Source: Candidatus Pacearchaeota archaeon
GTDB lineage: Archaea > Nanobdellota > Nanobdellia > UBA10117 > JAFCGA01
NCBI GenBank assembly: GCA_017608345.1
Contig: JAFCGA010000007.1
Location: forward strand, 1-64,000
DNA length: 64,000 nucleotides
Reading direction: 5' to 3'
Shown here: piece by piece, positions 1 to 9,464 of the stretch
Layout: each line of letters opens with the position of its first letter
Numbering within the stretch: position 1 is the first letter of the stretch
Translations under genes and position numbers: made by a program
Notes under the pieces: model-generated
What the model saw: only the letters and a program-made list of their open reading frames with translations
Told to the model about the DNA's origin: nothing
Databases searched by the model: none

Positions 1-604
1 AGAGATTACCCCTTCCTGCATTGTTCTGAAGCTGCTTAATACTCTGCGCCTTTTTATGATTACTTAGCTGTGCGTTTATTCTCTTCATTATTTGTTCTTC
101 AGGCAAGTCTCCACCACCTAATCTATGGATCTGAGTCGCATAGCTACTAGTAATTAGCAAGGCATTGTAATCTATCGCAGACAAGAAGCCATCTTCTGCT
201 AGTAAAGCCCATTCAACTAGGACTAATCCCAATTCACTTGCTATTTTAGTTTGCAAGGATTCATGTATTGCTGGATAAACCGTCTGCTTAAAATAATACA
301 TCTCATTCGGACTCTGAAAAATGATTTGCGATAGTTTTAATCTATCTATAGAAGTATCTTTATTAATTAGCTCGCTTCCTAATTTTGCTGAGAGCTCTCC
401 TCGCAGATAATAATAATCTGGATTTGTGCTTAAAATATCTCTCCTAATATCATCTATGCTATGATAAGGCATGCTAAGTCCATGTTTTCTAGCACATTGA
501 ATTAGTTTGTTGCAAGTATATGTTTTTCCACATGCAATCGAACCAGTTACTCCCAGTAAATAAGTTCCGGAATTTAATCTGCTCACTCGCTCCTTGGATA
601 TCAT
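1..604 (-). CDS. coaE: Dephospho-CoA kinase-like P-loop kinase, partial (runs off left edge)
   Basis: Not in ORF track. Reverse-strand translation MISKERVSRLNSGTYLLGVTGSIACGKTYTCNKL...: GVTGSIACGKT Walker A typical of CoaE; ATG overlaps the stop of the 601..1986 gene (ATGA). Confidence 0.65.
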   Translation of the reverse strand, partial: MISKERVSRLNSGTYLLGVTGSIACGKTYTCNKLIQCARKHGLSMPYHSIDDIRRDILSTNPDYYYLRGELSAKLGSELINKDTSIDRLKLSQIIFQSPNEMYYFKQTVYPAIHESLQTKIASELGLVLVEWALLAEDGFLSAIDYNALLITSSYATQIHRLGGGDLPEEQIMKRINAQLSNHKKAQSIKQLQNNAGRGNL

Positions 605-1986
605 CTATGCACCTCCCAATTTATACCATATTTGGCAGGACAGAAGGATATAAACTTCATCTGAGGATTTTTCTGCTTTAACTTAGCTAAACTTCTCCAT
701 TCTGCCGCATCTCTAATTGCTAAGTAGCCTTTTTTCTGGAGCTCCTGAGTTAAGTAAGACACATCAGCGGTGATCTGCTCAGGACTACAAATAGATAATT
801 TCGAATCCGGCTGACTATGATGTATATACTGAGAAGGAATAGCACCGTCAGGTTTAGGACATAATTCAGTACCTGCTCTTAGTGATAAGTAGTGAGCTCT
901 GATTTCATCTGACTCAGTATTCAGAATAAGATTAATTGTATCCCGTAAGTCCAGTTCGGTGGTTCCAGGTAGATCAAAAATCCAGCTAGTTCTAACTCTT
1001 AAACCAGCATTCTTTGTTTCATTTAATACTCTTTTAATTTGCGCAGGAGTAATTCGTTTGTGTATGCTATCTAATATTCTCTGGCTTCCAGATTCTGCAC
1101 CATAGTGAATCCATCTGAAGCCTGCTTTGTACATCTGCGCCATTACTCCTTTGTTGTATGCTGAGATTGTTCCTAAGCAGCCGAAAGTTGCTTCGAGGCC
1201 CCTGTCAATTATCTCCTGAGATATCCGCTGCATCCTGCTTTTATTTGCAGTTGCATTATCATCTAAGAATAGAATTTTCTTGGCGCCGTGCTCCGCAATA
1301 AGATGCTCCAGCTCATTAGCGACATTTTCTGGACTTCTCGATCTCCAACCGCACCAGTAGTTAGGTGTAGCGCAAAAGCTGCATTTTCCAGGGCAGCCTC
1401 TGCTAGACCAGATCGTCCTTACGTCAATGTAATCTGCTAAATCCACTAAGCTTCTGTCTGGAATCGGCAGGGAATCTAAATTCATTTTATCTAATCTAAC
1501 TGCAGTGGTTCTCACTTGCTGATCGTAGTGATAGGATATTCCCCGAATCTTTGACAAGTTTTTTTGCGACCAGTCTGTAAGTTTAAGCAAATCAGAAGAT
1601 ACTGACTCTATTTCTCCATTTATTATTACATCTGCACCGTTATCTAAGAACGCTGCGGGGAAGTATTTCGGAGTCTTTCCACCAATAACAACACGCGAAC
1701 CGTAATTCTTTGCTAGACGAGAGATTTGATTTACTCCAAGAATTGCCTTTGAAGTATGGAGAGGAATATGATAATCAAAGGGGATTATTGTTAACTCTGG
1801 CTGAAACGACTTTAATATTCCACTAATTGACGCTGGAGCCATCTGCTTTACATCCATATCGATAACTCGCACGTCGCTTCCCAAACTCTGAGCATAAGTA
1901 GCTATAGTCAAAACATCAATCGGCTCGATTAGCAAGCTTTTTTCAGAAAATGGAAAATTAGGAGGGTTAATTACTAATGTTTTCAT
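601..1986 (-). CDS. B12-binding-domain radical SAM protein
   Basis: N-terminal NPPN...GSDVRVIDMDV (B12-binding-like) and SRGCPGKCSFCATPNYW (CxxxCxxC radical SAM motif). Confidence 0.85.
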   Translation of the reverse strand: MKTLVINPPNFPFSEKSLLIEPIDVLTIATYAQSLGSDVRVIDMDVKQMAPASISGILKSFQPELTIIPFDYHIPLHTSKAILGVNQISRLAKNYGSRVVIGGKTPKYFPAAFLDNGADVIINGEIESVSSDLLKLTDWSQKNLSKIRGISYHYDQQVRTTAVRLDKMNLDSLPIPDRSLVDLADYIDVRTIWSSRGCPGKCSFCATPNYWCGWRSRSPENVANELEHLIAEHGAKKILFLDDNATANKSRMQRISQEIIDRGLEATFGCLGTISAYNKGVMAQMYKAGFRWIHYGAESGSQRILDSIHKRITPAQIKRVLNETKNAGLRVRTSWIFDLPGTTELDLRDTINLILNTESDEIRAHYLSLRAGTELCPKPDGAIPSQYIHHSQPDSKLSICSPEQITADVSYLTQELQKKGYLAIRDAAEWRSLAKLKQKNPQMKFISFCPAKYGINWEVHR

Positions 1987-2122
1987 TTTCTACCTCCTCA
2001 AGAAGTTTTCGGACAGCGAACTCAAATAAGTGTGATTTGTTCCTAAACGAGCCATCCTCCAATTTTCTCTTTACCCGAAGAAGAAGTTCTTCCTCAATGG
2101 TGATGCTGACCTGTGTTTTCAT
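1967..2122 (-). CDS. Ribbon-helix-helix (CopG/Arc-like) small protein
   Basis: Not in ORF track. 51 aa MKTQVSITIEEELLLRVKRKLEDGSFRNKSHLFEFAVRKLLEEVENENISN; RHH pattern; overlaps start of the radical SAM gene by about 20 nt. Confidence 0.75.
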   Translation of the reverse strand: MKTQVSITIEEELLLRVKRKLEDGSFRNKSHLFEFAVRKLLEEVENENISN

Positions 2123-2283
2123 GATGTAGTCTCCGCGTTTATCCTATTTCCTAATATATACATATAGTTGTAAAATTTATAGAAGTTTTTAGCAGTTTAT
2201 TGTCATACTAGTTGTATAAATCAGAACTACTTCATGGGAGGCATTTTCGGAAGTTTTAAAAAACAATTCTTTGAGATTAGCAT

Positions 2284-2826
2284 ATGAAAAAAGAGAAAAG
2301 AGTAATTGTTGAGGATATAGAATACATAGTCACTCGGCATCCTGTCTTTTGTACTTGTGAATGTTTCACCTGGACAGAAGGTGATAAAACTTATCGTTAT
2401 TACTTCGGAGACGCAGAAACTCCAGATCAAAAGGCGTGGATAGAGCGGGGAATGCTTCCGGGCGGTCAGGACTACGAAGAGCCACCTCATTATATTGGTA
2501 AGGGCTTAGATATTATTGTAGCTGATGAAGAATATATCTTTGCAATAAGACCTTCTTTCATTCAATATGGCTATCATAATATAGAACTCAGTGAAGACAA
2601 TGATTATTCTCAGAAAAAAGATCTCTCAGGTATTGGCTTTACTAAATACCTAACAGATAGGAGTGGGCCGCTGCCATTTGAAGGTAAATTCCCGGAAGTA
2701 CAACGCAGGAAAGCTGAAGTAATCTTCACTAATAAATCTAGACAAATAGAGAAAGTAAAAGAAAAAGTCAAAGCAGAAGAAACTCCGAAAAAAGAGCTTC
2801 CGCCCATAGATCTCTATTTATCATAA
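2284..2826 (+). CDS. Hypothetical protein
   Basis: 180 aa ORF; A/T-rich promoter-like sequence upstream; no family recognised. Confidence 0.6.
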   Translation: MKKEKRVIVEDIEYIVTRHPVFCTCECFTWTEGDKTYRYYFGDAETPDQKAWIERGMLPGGQDYEEPPHYIGKGLDIIVADEEYIFAIRPSFIQYGYHNIELSEDNDYSQKKDLSGIGFTKYLTDRSGPLPFEGKFPEVQRRKAEVIFTNKSRQIEKVKEKVKAEETPKKELPPIDLYLS

Positions 2827-2877
2827 ACAAAATACTGCTAGAGAAAGCTTTTAATTACATTATAATCAATCCTAATT

Positions 2878-3816
2878 ATGGATAAAAAACTAAAACAAGC
2901 TCTAGAAAAGATGCACTACGAGCCAGTTGGCAATCACAGCGCAGTCTCTATCTGCACGTGGACAAAGAAAAGCCTACTGAATGAAGGTATCTGCTACAAA
3001 CAAAAGTTCTACGGAATTCGCTCGCATCTTTGCTGTCAGATATCGCCAGTTCTAGATTGTGATCAGCGCTGCGTGTTTTGCTGGCGGCCATGGGAGATTA
3101 GCTTTGGTAAGACTAACAAGTGGGACTCGCCAAAAGAGATTATTGACGGCTGTATTGCAGGTCAGATTCGCAAGTTGTCTGGCTTTGGAGGTAATGAAAA
3201 AGCGAACTTAGCGAAGTTCGAGGCTGCGCAAGAGCCGATGCACTTTGCAGTTTCGCTAACAGGAGAGCCAACTCTTTATCCGAAACTTCCGGAATTGATC
3301 AAAGAGCTGCACAAGCGAGGTAAGACTAGCTTCTTAGTTACTAATGGACAGCATCCAGAAGTGCTAGCTAAATTAAAGACGAAAAAGGCTCTTCCTACAC
3401 AGCTTTATGTCTCAATCGAAGCTCCGACTGAAGAGCTATTCAAGAGAATCGATCAACCGCTTAACAAAGATGCTTGGCGGAGGATAAATGAAACTCTTGA
3501 GATGTTGCCGAAATTAAATTGCAGAAAAGTATTACGACTAACGATGATTAAGGGTTTGAATGATTTTGGGATTAAAGAATGGGCTAAATTTATCAAGAAA
3601 GCAGGGCCCGCAATGTTAGAGATCAAGGCTTACATGTTTATCGGCGGCTCTAGAAAACGGCTAAAGAAAGAAAACATGCCGAGGCATAGCGAAGTTAAAG
3701 TATTTTCTAAAAAACTCGCTAAAGAGCTTGGCTGGAAAATACTTGATGAAAAGAAAGAATCTCGTGTGTTATTATTAGCTGAGAAGGATTTTGAAGGAAG
3801 GATTATGACTTTTTAA
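2878..3816 (+). CDS. taw1: tRNA 4-demethylwyosine synthase (radical SAM, Taw1 family)
   Basis: CQISPVLDCDQRCVFCWRPWE radical SAM motif with Taw1-type context (HLCCQISP, FCWRP, SLTGEPTLYP). Confidence 0.92.
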   Translation: MDKKLKQALEKMHYEPVGNHSAVSICTWTKKSLLNEGICYKQKFYGIRSHLCCQISPVLDCDQRCVFCWRPWEISFGKTNKWDSPKEIIDGCIAGQIRKLSGFGGNEKANLAKFEAAQEPMHFAVSLTGEPTLYPKLPELIKELHKRGKTSFLVTNGQHPEVLAKLKTKKALPTQLYVSIEAPTEELFKRIDQPLNKDAWRRINETLEMLPKLNCRKVLRLTMIKGLNDFGIKEWAKFIKKAGPAMLEIKAYMFIGGSRKRLKKENMPRHSEVKVFSKKLAKELGWKILDEKKESRVLLLAEKDFEGRIMTF

Positions 3817-4249
3817 CTACATCCGCCGGAGTTTTCTCTAGTACAGCCTTAATATCATCAGAGCGCTCAGTGGATACATCTACTTGATATACTAGTGTGA
3901 GCTCGACTTCACCGCTATATCCTTCGAGAATTGCAGTTTCCATTTGATCTTCGAGTGTATCTCGATCACCGATTATCGGCTCGTCTAGTTTTATTGAATA
4001 ACCTACTGCTTGTCCAGGTTCGAGCTTTATAATGCGTTCTCTACAGTATACTGAACGCTTTCTCCTTAATTTCTTTGGAATCTCGTCCTCAGGTATTTGC
4101 TCAATCCGATATCCCCCACCAGTACAATATATTCTCTGACCGGGTTCAAGTTTTATCACTCGTTCTATCTGCGGTTTTCTTCTAGGTAGATCTAAAGGAG
4201 CTTTAAAGTAAACTGTATCGCCATTTCCCATTCTGTTTTGTTTCCCCAA
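3803..4249 (-). CDS. Hypothetical protein with internal repeat (R[VI]IKLEPGQ twice)
   Basis: 148 aa ORF; duplicated ERVIKLEPGQ / ERIIKLEPGQ segments. Confidence 0.6.
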   Translation of the reverse strand: MGKQNRMGNGDTVYFKAPLDLPRRKPQIERVIKLEPGQRIYCTGGGYRIEQIPEDEIPKKLRRKRSVYCRERIIKLEPGQAVGYSIKLDEPIIGDRDTLEDQMETAILEGYSGEVELTLVYQVDVSTERSDDIKAVLEKTPADVVKKS

Positions 4250-4371
4250 GAGCCGCTTTTAAACCTTACGATTTGTGTTATTTCATTAATTAACCTATCT
4301 AAATCTAAGATATAAACAATAAACAAACCTTAACACACGCTTCTTATTCTAAATTATACTCAGTATATACC

Positions 4372-4593
4372 TTACACTGAATAAGGACTCTTCGGCAGCA
4401 CATCGACTATGTATTTCGGGTGTGTATAGGGCATGTCGAAGATTGTCTTAAAGTCTCCAATTAGATTTGGGAGCAGCATGGCGAATTCCTCAGACTCCAA
4501 TCGAACTTGAAGATCCTCTTCTGCCGCTTCAAGCAATGCAAGCTGTCTCGCAGTTAACTCTTCATCGAGCTCGACCTTTAGAGCAATTGACAT
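4372..4593 (-). CDS. Hypothetical small protein
   Basis: 73 aa ORF, intergenic placement, no overlap with other genes. Confidence 0.45.
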   Translation of the reverse strand: MSIALKVELDEELTARQLALLEAAEEDLQVRLESEEFAMLLPNLIGDFKTIFDMPYTHPKYIVDVLPKSPYSV

Positions 4594-4673
4594 ATAATCA
4601 CTATACGCCCAAACTATAAAATCTTACTGATTAAAATCCAAACTAATATAAAGCTTTCAGAGCAATTCATATT

Positions 4674-4886
4674 ATGGCAGAAACGCTATCAAAAGACATT
4701 CTAGATATAATTTGCTGCCCGATGGATAAAGCTGATCTGAAGTACAATAAAACCAAGAAGACACTCACCTGTACAAAGTGCAAATTCATTTATCCAATCA
4801 AAGAAGGAATTCCAGTTCTTTTGCCGCCAGACTTGCAAGATAAAGAAGACGTTGAGCTGAGCAAGAAAAACGGCTGGAAAGGGTAG
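4674..4886 (+). CDS. Trm112-family zinc-ribbon protein
   Basis: LDIICCPMDKADLKYN...LTCTKCKFIYPIKEGIPVLLP is the Trm112/YcaR signature. Confidence 0.85.
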   Translation: MAETLSKDILDIICCPMDKADLKYNKTKKTLTCTKCKFIYPIKEGIPVLLPPDLQDKEDVELSKKNGWKG

Positions 4887-5047
4887 TTTGTTAAGAACTC
4901 GCTTTTAGGAAAAGCGAGGCCAAAAACTTAATAATTCGCTAGACAGAGGCGTGGGAGTAGCGCTTAGTAGAAGTCTAATCTAATTACTGTAATTAAATCA
5001 CATACTGGAAAGGATAGTCTTTTAAGAATTACCTTCGGCTTAGCCTT

Positions 5048-5464
5048 ATGGATGTTAAATACTCAATCCCTGAGGGCGCTAAAGCGAATTCTCAATTTTT
5101 TAGTAAGATTATAGAATATCTTGAGAACAATAGCGGAACTTTAGGAGAATGGCAAGAAGTTGGGGAAGTCTTCCGAGCAGACGGAGAGATAAAAAATAGC
5201 TCTAGCACTTATAACTTCAGCGTTATACTTCCTTCAACGGGATCTTATGCGCTACAGCGAGCAATAATAGCACCAAAAGAACTAACTAAAGGAATTCCAA
5301 CGCAAGTACAAATTATGTATGGGATTAAAACTGCTGTTGAAGTAGAAGAACCGATTGCAGTTGGATTCTTCATAAATCAAATGATGTTCGAGGGAGATTT
5401 AGTTAGAAAACTAGAGGACTTTGATACGCAAGTAACAGAATATATTCATAAACTCTCCGTGTAG
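5048..5464 (+). CDS. Hypothetical protein
   Basis: 138 aa ORF. Confidence 0.6.
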   Translation: MDVKYSIPEGAKANSQFFSKIIEYLENNSGTLGEWQEVGEVFRADGEIKNSSSTYNFSVILPSTGSYALQRAIIAPKELTKGIPTQVQIMYGIKTAVEVEEPIAVGFFINQMMFEGDLVRKLEDFDTQVTEYIHKLSV

Positions 5465-5511
5465 AGAACTAGCGCATACTTTTTAAATACGAATTTTATT
5501 AATTCTATTGT

Positions 5512-5628
5512 GCCGGGATCGCTTAATCTGGTCCTGCCCTGCTCGTTAGAGCAAGGGAGCAGAAAATAGCGCTGGCCTTGAAAGCCAGTTTCCGAAAGGA
5601 TATGTAAGTTCAAATCTTGCTCCCGGCG
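5512..5628 (+). tRNA. tRNA-Ser(TGA) with apparent D-loop intron
   Basis: Acceptor GCCGGGA/TCCCGGC, discriminator G, anticodon arm CTGGC-CTTGAAA-GCCAG, long variable arm, T-arm GTAAG-TTCAAAT-CTTGC; about 31 nt extra hairpin sequence (CCTGCCCTGCTCGTTAGAGCAAGGGAGCAGA) inside the D-loop. TTTAAATA box about 26 nt upstream of mature 5' end. Confidence 0.88.
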
Positions 5629-5691
5629 CATTCTAATTATATTCTGGGCTTCTGAAATCCTTAAAAGCTTTACTCGCTAAAGAAGATTAAG

Positions 5692-6468
5692 ATGAAAAAT
5701 AATAATCTGCTATACAGATTCAAGACTTGCATGCTCGGCAGCAGAGGTGTTGGTAAAACTGCAATGGTTCGAAGATATGTACGTGATCCGGTACCAGATT
5801 CGTGGCTAACTACGATTGGTACTAAAATAGTAATGAGAAATGAAAGGGATATTGATCTATCTGATCCGCTATGTATGGGAGTTTATGGGCAGAAGAAAGC
5901 AGATACAACACTGTTTATCTGGGATATAAACCACGAAGTATGCCGAGACGCTTTGATGGAGCTATTTTTTAAGGGAGCGAGAAGTGCTTTGTTTGTAGTT
6001 GATAGCACACACAAAGAAGCCCTGAAAACAATTGATCAAAATATAAAACTGTTCTATAATTCTATCGGGCCAACACCAATGGTTTTCGCAGCAGCGAAAT
6101 ATGACACGTGGTCATTAATTCGAGACAGACTAGCTGGAAGAAAAATTGACGGCGAAGCACTGGAAGAAATGGTTCAAAATTCACTGCATAATCTTAAAAT
6201 GGAAGAAGCTTGGACAGAGGCGCAAGTCGACTATATTAATGAGATACTAGAAGAAATTGACCCACACAATCCCAGCAGAATAGATCCAGGTAGTGTACTT
6301 TATAATGAAGATTTAGAAGAAATATCTAAATTAGGAGACGTTGATAAAACAGGTTATTCTGCTCCACAGTTCTTTACGAGCGCATTTACAGGACAGAATA
6401 TTGAGGACGCATTCAGGACTATAGCAAAAGAAATGTTAATGGGTACACGCGCGGCTAATCCTTCCTAG
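5692..6468 (+). CDS. Ras/Rab-like small GTPase, divergent
   Basis: GSRGVGKT (G1), TTIGT (G2), WDINHE (degenerate G3), AAKYD (degenerate G4), FTSAFTGQNIEDAF (G5). Confidence 0.75.
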   Translation: MKNNNLLYRFKTCMLGSRGVGKTAMVRRYVRDPVPDSWLTTIGTKIVMRNERDIDLSDPLCMGVYGQKKADTTLFIWDINHEVCRDALMELFFKGARSALFVVDSTHKEALKTIDQNIKLFYNSIGPTPMVFAAAKYDTWSLIRDRLAGRKIDGEALEEMVQNSLHNLKMEEAWTEAQVDYINEILEEIDPHNPSRIDPGSVLYNEDLEEISKLGDVDKTGYSAPQFFTSAFTGQNIEDAFRTIAKEMLMGTRAANPS

Positions 6469-8062
6469 CAATAGCTGCCTTTATCAACCCGACAAAAAGA
6501 GGTCTCGGCCGCAGTGGCCTAGATTTAAACTCTGGATGACCTTGCGTGCCAACAAAATAAGGATGATCTTTCAGTTCCATAAATTCCATAAGAACTCTAT
6601 CTGGCGAAACTCCGGAAAAAAATACTCCTGCTTTCTCTAGCTCGGAAATAAAGCGCGGATTAACTTCGTAGCGATGTCTGTGCCGCTCAGATACGTCTTC
6701 AGACCCATATAATTCATGAATTTTTGTTCCAGATTTCAACTTAGCAGGATATGCACCGAGCCGCATAGTACCGCCATAGTTAAGCTGTTTCATATACGCT
6801 CGCTGTTCTTCTAAAAAATCGATAATAGCAACAGATGGATCGCAGTGCATCTCAATAGAATTAGCACCTTCAATTCCAAGGACATTTCTAGCAATCTCAA
6901 TCAGAGCTATCTGCATGCCATAGCAAATACCGAGATACGGAAGCTTATTTTCTCTGCAATATTTTGCGGTCAAAATCATTCCTTCTGTTCCGTCCTTACC
7001 GAATCCAGGTGTTCCGATTATGCAGTCGAACTCGGCCAGACTAGCTGTTCCATCTCGCTCGATTATTTGCGAAGGAATCTGCTTGATTAATGGTCTAGCT
7101 CCGAGGCTAGCTGCTGCGTGTTTTACTGCTTCGAGTATTGAAATATAAACATCTGCGTGTTCGCTAGCGCCACTAGCGACGTATTTTCCAATAATTCCAA
7201 CTTTAACTATACGCTCAGAACTTTTTAGAACTTCAACGAATTTGCTCCATTCAGATAAATCAAACGGCTTATCTTCAAGACCGAAATGTTCGATCAGCTT
7301 TTTCCCTAGACCTTGCTTCTCAAACAGCAACGGAACCTCATATATGCAACTAACGTCGGGATCATCAATAACCCTCTCCCGATCAATAAAGCAGCGTTGA
7401 GAGATTATCCACTTGCGCGGACCATCTACAGGAATCTCTGCGCGAGTTATTACGAAATCAGGCATTATTCCTAGCTCTCTTAGTCTAGCAACTGCGTGTT
7501 GCGTTGGCTTCGTCTTGAGTTCGCCAACATTTCTAAGAAATGGAAGGTACGTAACCATCAAATAAACAGCAGGGTATTCCCTGCCGAGCTCTCGGATTGC
7601 GTGCAAGAATACTAAATTTTCAATGTCGCCAGTAGTTCCGCCAACTTCTACAATGCAAAAATCAAAATCCTTAGCCGCAGCGAGAATTCTTGCTTTGATC
7701 TCGTTAGGAATATCAGGAATAACTTCAACATCTCGGCCGTCATATTCTAACCGCCGCTCTCTTTCAATCACAGCTTTGTAAACTTGGCCAGTAGTGATAT
7801 TATTCTGCTTAGGAATATTAATATCCAAGAACCGCTCGTAATTTCCGAGATCTTGATCAATCTCGCCACCGTCTTCAGTAACCCATACTTCTCCATGCTC
7901 TGTTGGTCGTAAAGTTCCTGCATCGATATTAATATACGGATCAATCTTGACTGCGGTTACTGAAAAACCTCTCGCTTTGAGTAACTTTCCTACAGATGCT
8001 GAAACAACGCCTTTACCTAGCCCCGAGAGAACTCCGCCAATTACAAATATGAATCTTGTCAT
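6455..8062 (-). CDS. pyrG: CTP synthase
   Basis: MTRFIFVIGGVLSGLGKGVVSASVGKLLKARG...KIDPYINIDAGTLRPTEHGEVWVTEDGGEIDQDLGNYERF; GATase domain LGICYGMQ. Confidence 0.97.
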   Translation of the reverse strand: MTRFIFVIGGVLSGLGKGVVSASVGKLLKARGFSVTAVKIDPYINIDAGTLRPTEHGEVWVTEDGGEIDQDLGNYERFLDINIPKQNNITTGQVYKAVIERERRLEYDGRDVEVIPDIPNEIKARILAAAKDFDFCIVEVGGTTGDIENLVFLHAIRELGREYPAVYLMVTYLPFLRNVGELKTKPTQHAVARLRELGIMPDFVITRAEIPVDGPRKWIISQRCFIDRERVIDDPDVSCIYEVPLLFEKQGLGKKLIEHFGLEDKPFDLSEWSKFVEVLKSSERIVKVGIIGKYVASGASEHADVYISILEAVKHAAASLGARPLIKQIPSQIIERDGTASLAEFDCIIGTPGFGKDGTEGMILTAKYCRENKLPYLGICYGMQIALIEIARNVLGIEGANSIEMHCDPSVAIIDFLEEQRAYMKQLNYGGTMRLGAYPAKLKSGTKIHELYGSEDVSERHRHRYEVNPRFISELEKAGVFFSGVSPDRVLMEFMELKDHPYFVGTQGHPEFKSRPLRPRPLFVGLIKAAIARKD

Positions 8063-8118
8063 AAAACATAATATTTTAAAGCTAATAAAAGGTTTTATTT
8101 AGAGGAGACCTTAAGATC

Positions 8119-8436
8119 ATGAAAAAAATAGTAGCTAAAGGAATTGGAACAAGAGTTGTGGTTCCGCATAAATACCGAATTCATCTTACTTTTAGCGCAG
8201 ATACAGATATTTCCCCCCTGCTTGCTAAATTAGTTCCGAAAAGAAAGGAAGATATTGTAGCACTGGCTAGCAAGATCGATATGGATCATCCAGATCTATT
8301 TGACGTTCTCAATCTAGATAGCGAATACTATTTTGATATCTTTGTAAGTAAAAAACAAAAAACATTCACGCTTATTATCGGCCACATGAAAAAGAGTAAG
8401 CTAGTTGAGATTTCAGAGAAATATATTTCTTTCTGA
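8119..8436 (+). CDS. Hypothetical protein
   Basis: 105 aa ORF. Confidence 0.55.
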   Translation: MKKIVAKGIGTRVVVPHKYRIHLTFSADTDISPLLAKLVPKRKEDIVALASKIDMDHPDLFDVLNLDSEYYFDIFVSKKQKTFTLIIGHMKKSKLVEISEKYISF

Positions 8437-8508
8437 TCGATTGATACACGATTATCATCTCTGCATACTATAAATATTTAAAAATATGTTAAGACTAGAC
8501 CCAATACA

Positions 8509-9294
8509 ATGATTTTTCCAGAAGGAATAGAACGTGAACTTAAAATCATCGGAAGTTTTGCGCCGTTCGTCGATAAAGAACAAGTTAGTAAGCTTCTAAA
8601 TGTATTCAGCAAGCTAGTAGTTAATCCGCAATATGATCAGATGCATGGACTAATAAGCAGATACGCTTCAGATTTAGAAGAAACAATTGATTCAAAGGGA
8701 TTAAAGGAACTTGTATCAAAACAGAGCGCAAAGGCGCGCATTAAGCTAGCTGAGGCTAAACTACAAATAGAGCGAGGAATTGAAGGTCTTGAGGGACTGG
8801 CTAATTACACCGAGCAATTTAGTGAAATAGATTGGAATGTAATATATAGAAAACTAGGTAGAGGAGAACCAATATACAAAGACAGAATGCTATTCTTCGA
8901 TCGATTAGCAAATGATGACTTGTTTAGTAGACTAACAATTATAGATCATGAAGAATACGCAGGTCCGAAGGAATACGGTGGAATAATATATGCTTGCGCT
9001 ATGGGTAACGCAATGGACTATGCTCGAATTGGGTGTGGAGATGGACCAAAGTATATCAAACTAATCCCTGAAGGAGAGGCTATTTTTACAGCAATAGCTG
9101 ATGATCTCTTGGCCGGCATGATAAATAAAGAGAAAGCTCGATTATTTACTCGCGCAACAAGAAATTCTCTAATCCAAGGATGCAATTACCAAGACGCTGG
9201 ACATTTTGCAGGAAATCTCTTCGATCCGGCTTATACATTAAGTGATTACTCCATGCGACATGTAGCAAAAGACGCTGAGATCCCTACGTTCTGA
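8509..9294 (+). CDS. Hypothetical protein
   Basis: 261 aa ORF, no recognised family. Confidence 0.65.
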   Translation: MIFPEGIERELKIIGSFAPFVDKEQVSKLLNVFSKLVVNPQYDQMHGLISRYASDLEETIDSKGLKELVSKQSAKARIKLAEAKLQIERGIEGLEGLANYTEQFSEIDWNVIYRKLGRGEPIYKDRMLFFDRLANDDLFSRLTIIDHEEYAGPKEYGGIIYACAMGNAMDYARIGCGDGPKYIKLIPEGEAIFTAIADDLLAGMINKEKARLFTRATRNSLIQGCNYQDAGHFAGNLFDPAYTLSDYSMRHVAKDAEIPTF

Positions 9295-9330
9295 CATTAG
9301 GCTTATATACTTTCTAATTCTTAATTATTA

Positions 9331-9464
9331 TTACACGTCGGAAAGCCACGATGTTGGTTATTTTCCTCGTGTGTTCACCGAAGAACGCGAAAGCGTTATT
9401 GGAATCGAGAATTAAGTAGTAATTCTTGATATTGCTCTAGACGCAATAGGAACACGCAACGAAC
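9331..9464 (+). ncRNA. Putative structured leader/ncRNA upstream of archease
   Basis: TATA-like CTTATATACT at 9302-9311. Helix 9367-9376 / 9450-9462 (TCGT+GTGTTC with GAACAC+GCA bulge+ACGA) encloses three hairpins: 9384-9397 (AACGC-GAAA-GCGTT), 9404-9430 (11 bp incl. one G-U), 9431-9447 (ATTGC-N7-GCAAT). Confidence 0.55.

Noticed and set aside
2227-2490. Minus-strand ORFs antisense to larger genes (e.g. 2227-2490, 12928-13319, 18586-18954, 20579-21067, 31450-32049 plus strand, 43523-43843, 57803-58309)
   Set aside because: Shadow ORFs of well-supported genes on the opposite strand, with low-complexity Ser/Leu-rich translations and no recognisable domains.
9331-9464. RNase P RNA, or 5S/SRP RNA
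   Set aside because: GGAAAGCC resembles the RNase P 'GGAAAGUCC' core, but no matching 3' ACAGAAA/GGCUUA-type segment was seen and the length is too short; no 5S or SRP hallmarks. Kept only as an unclassified structured RNA.
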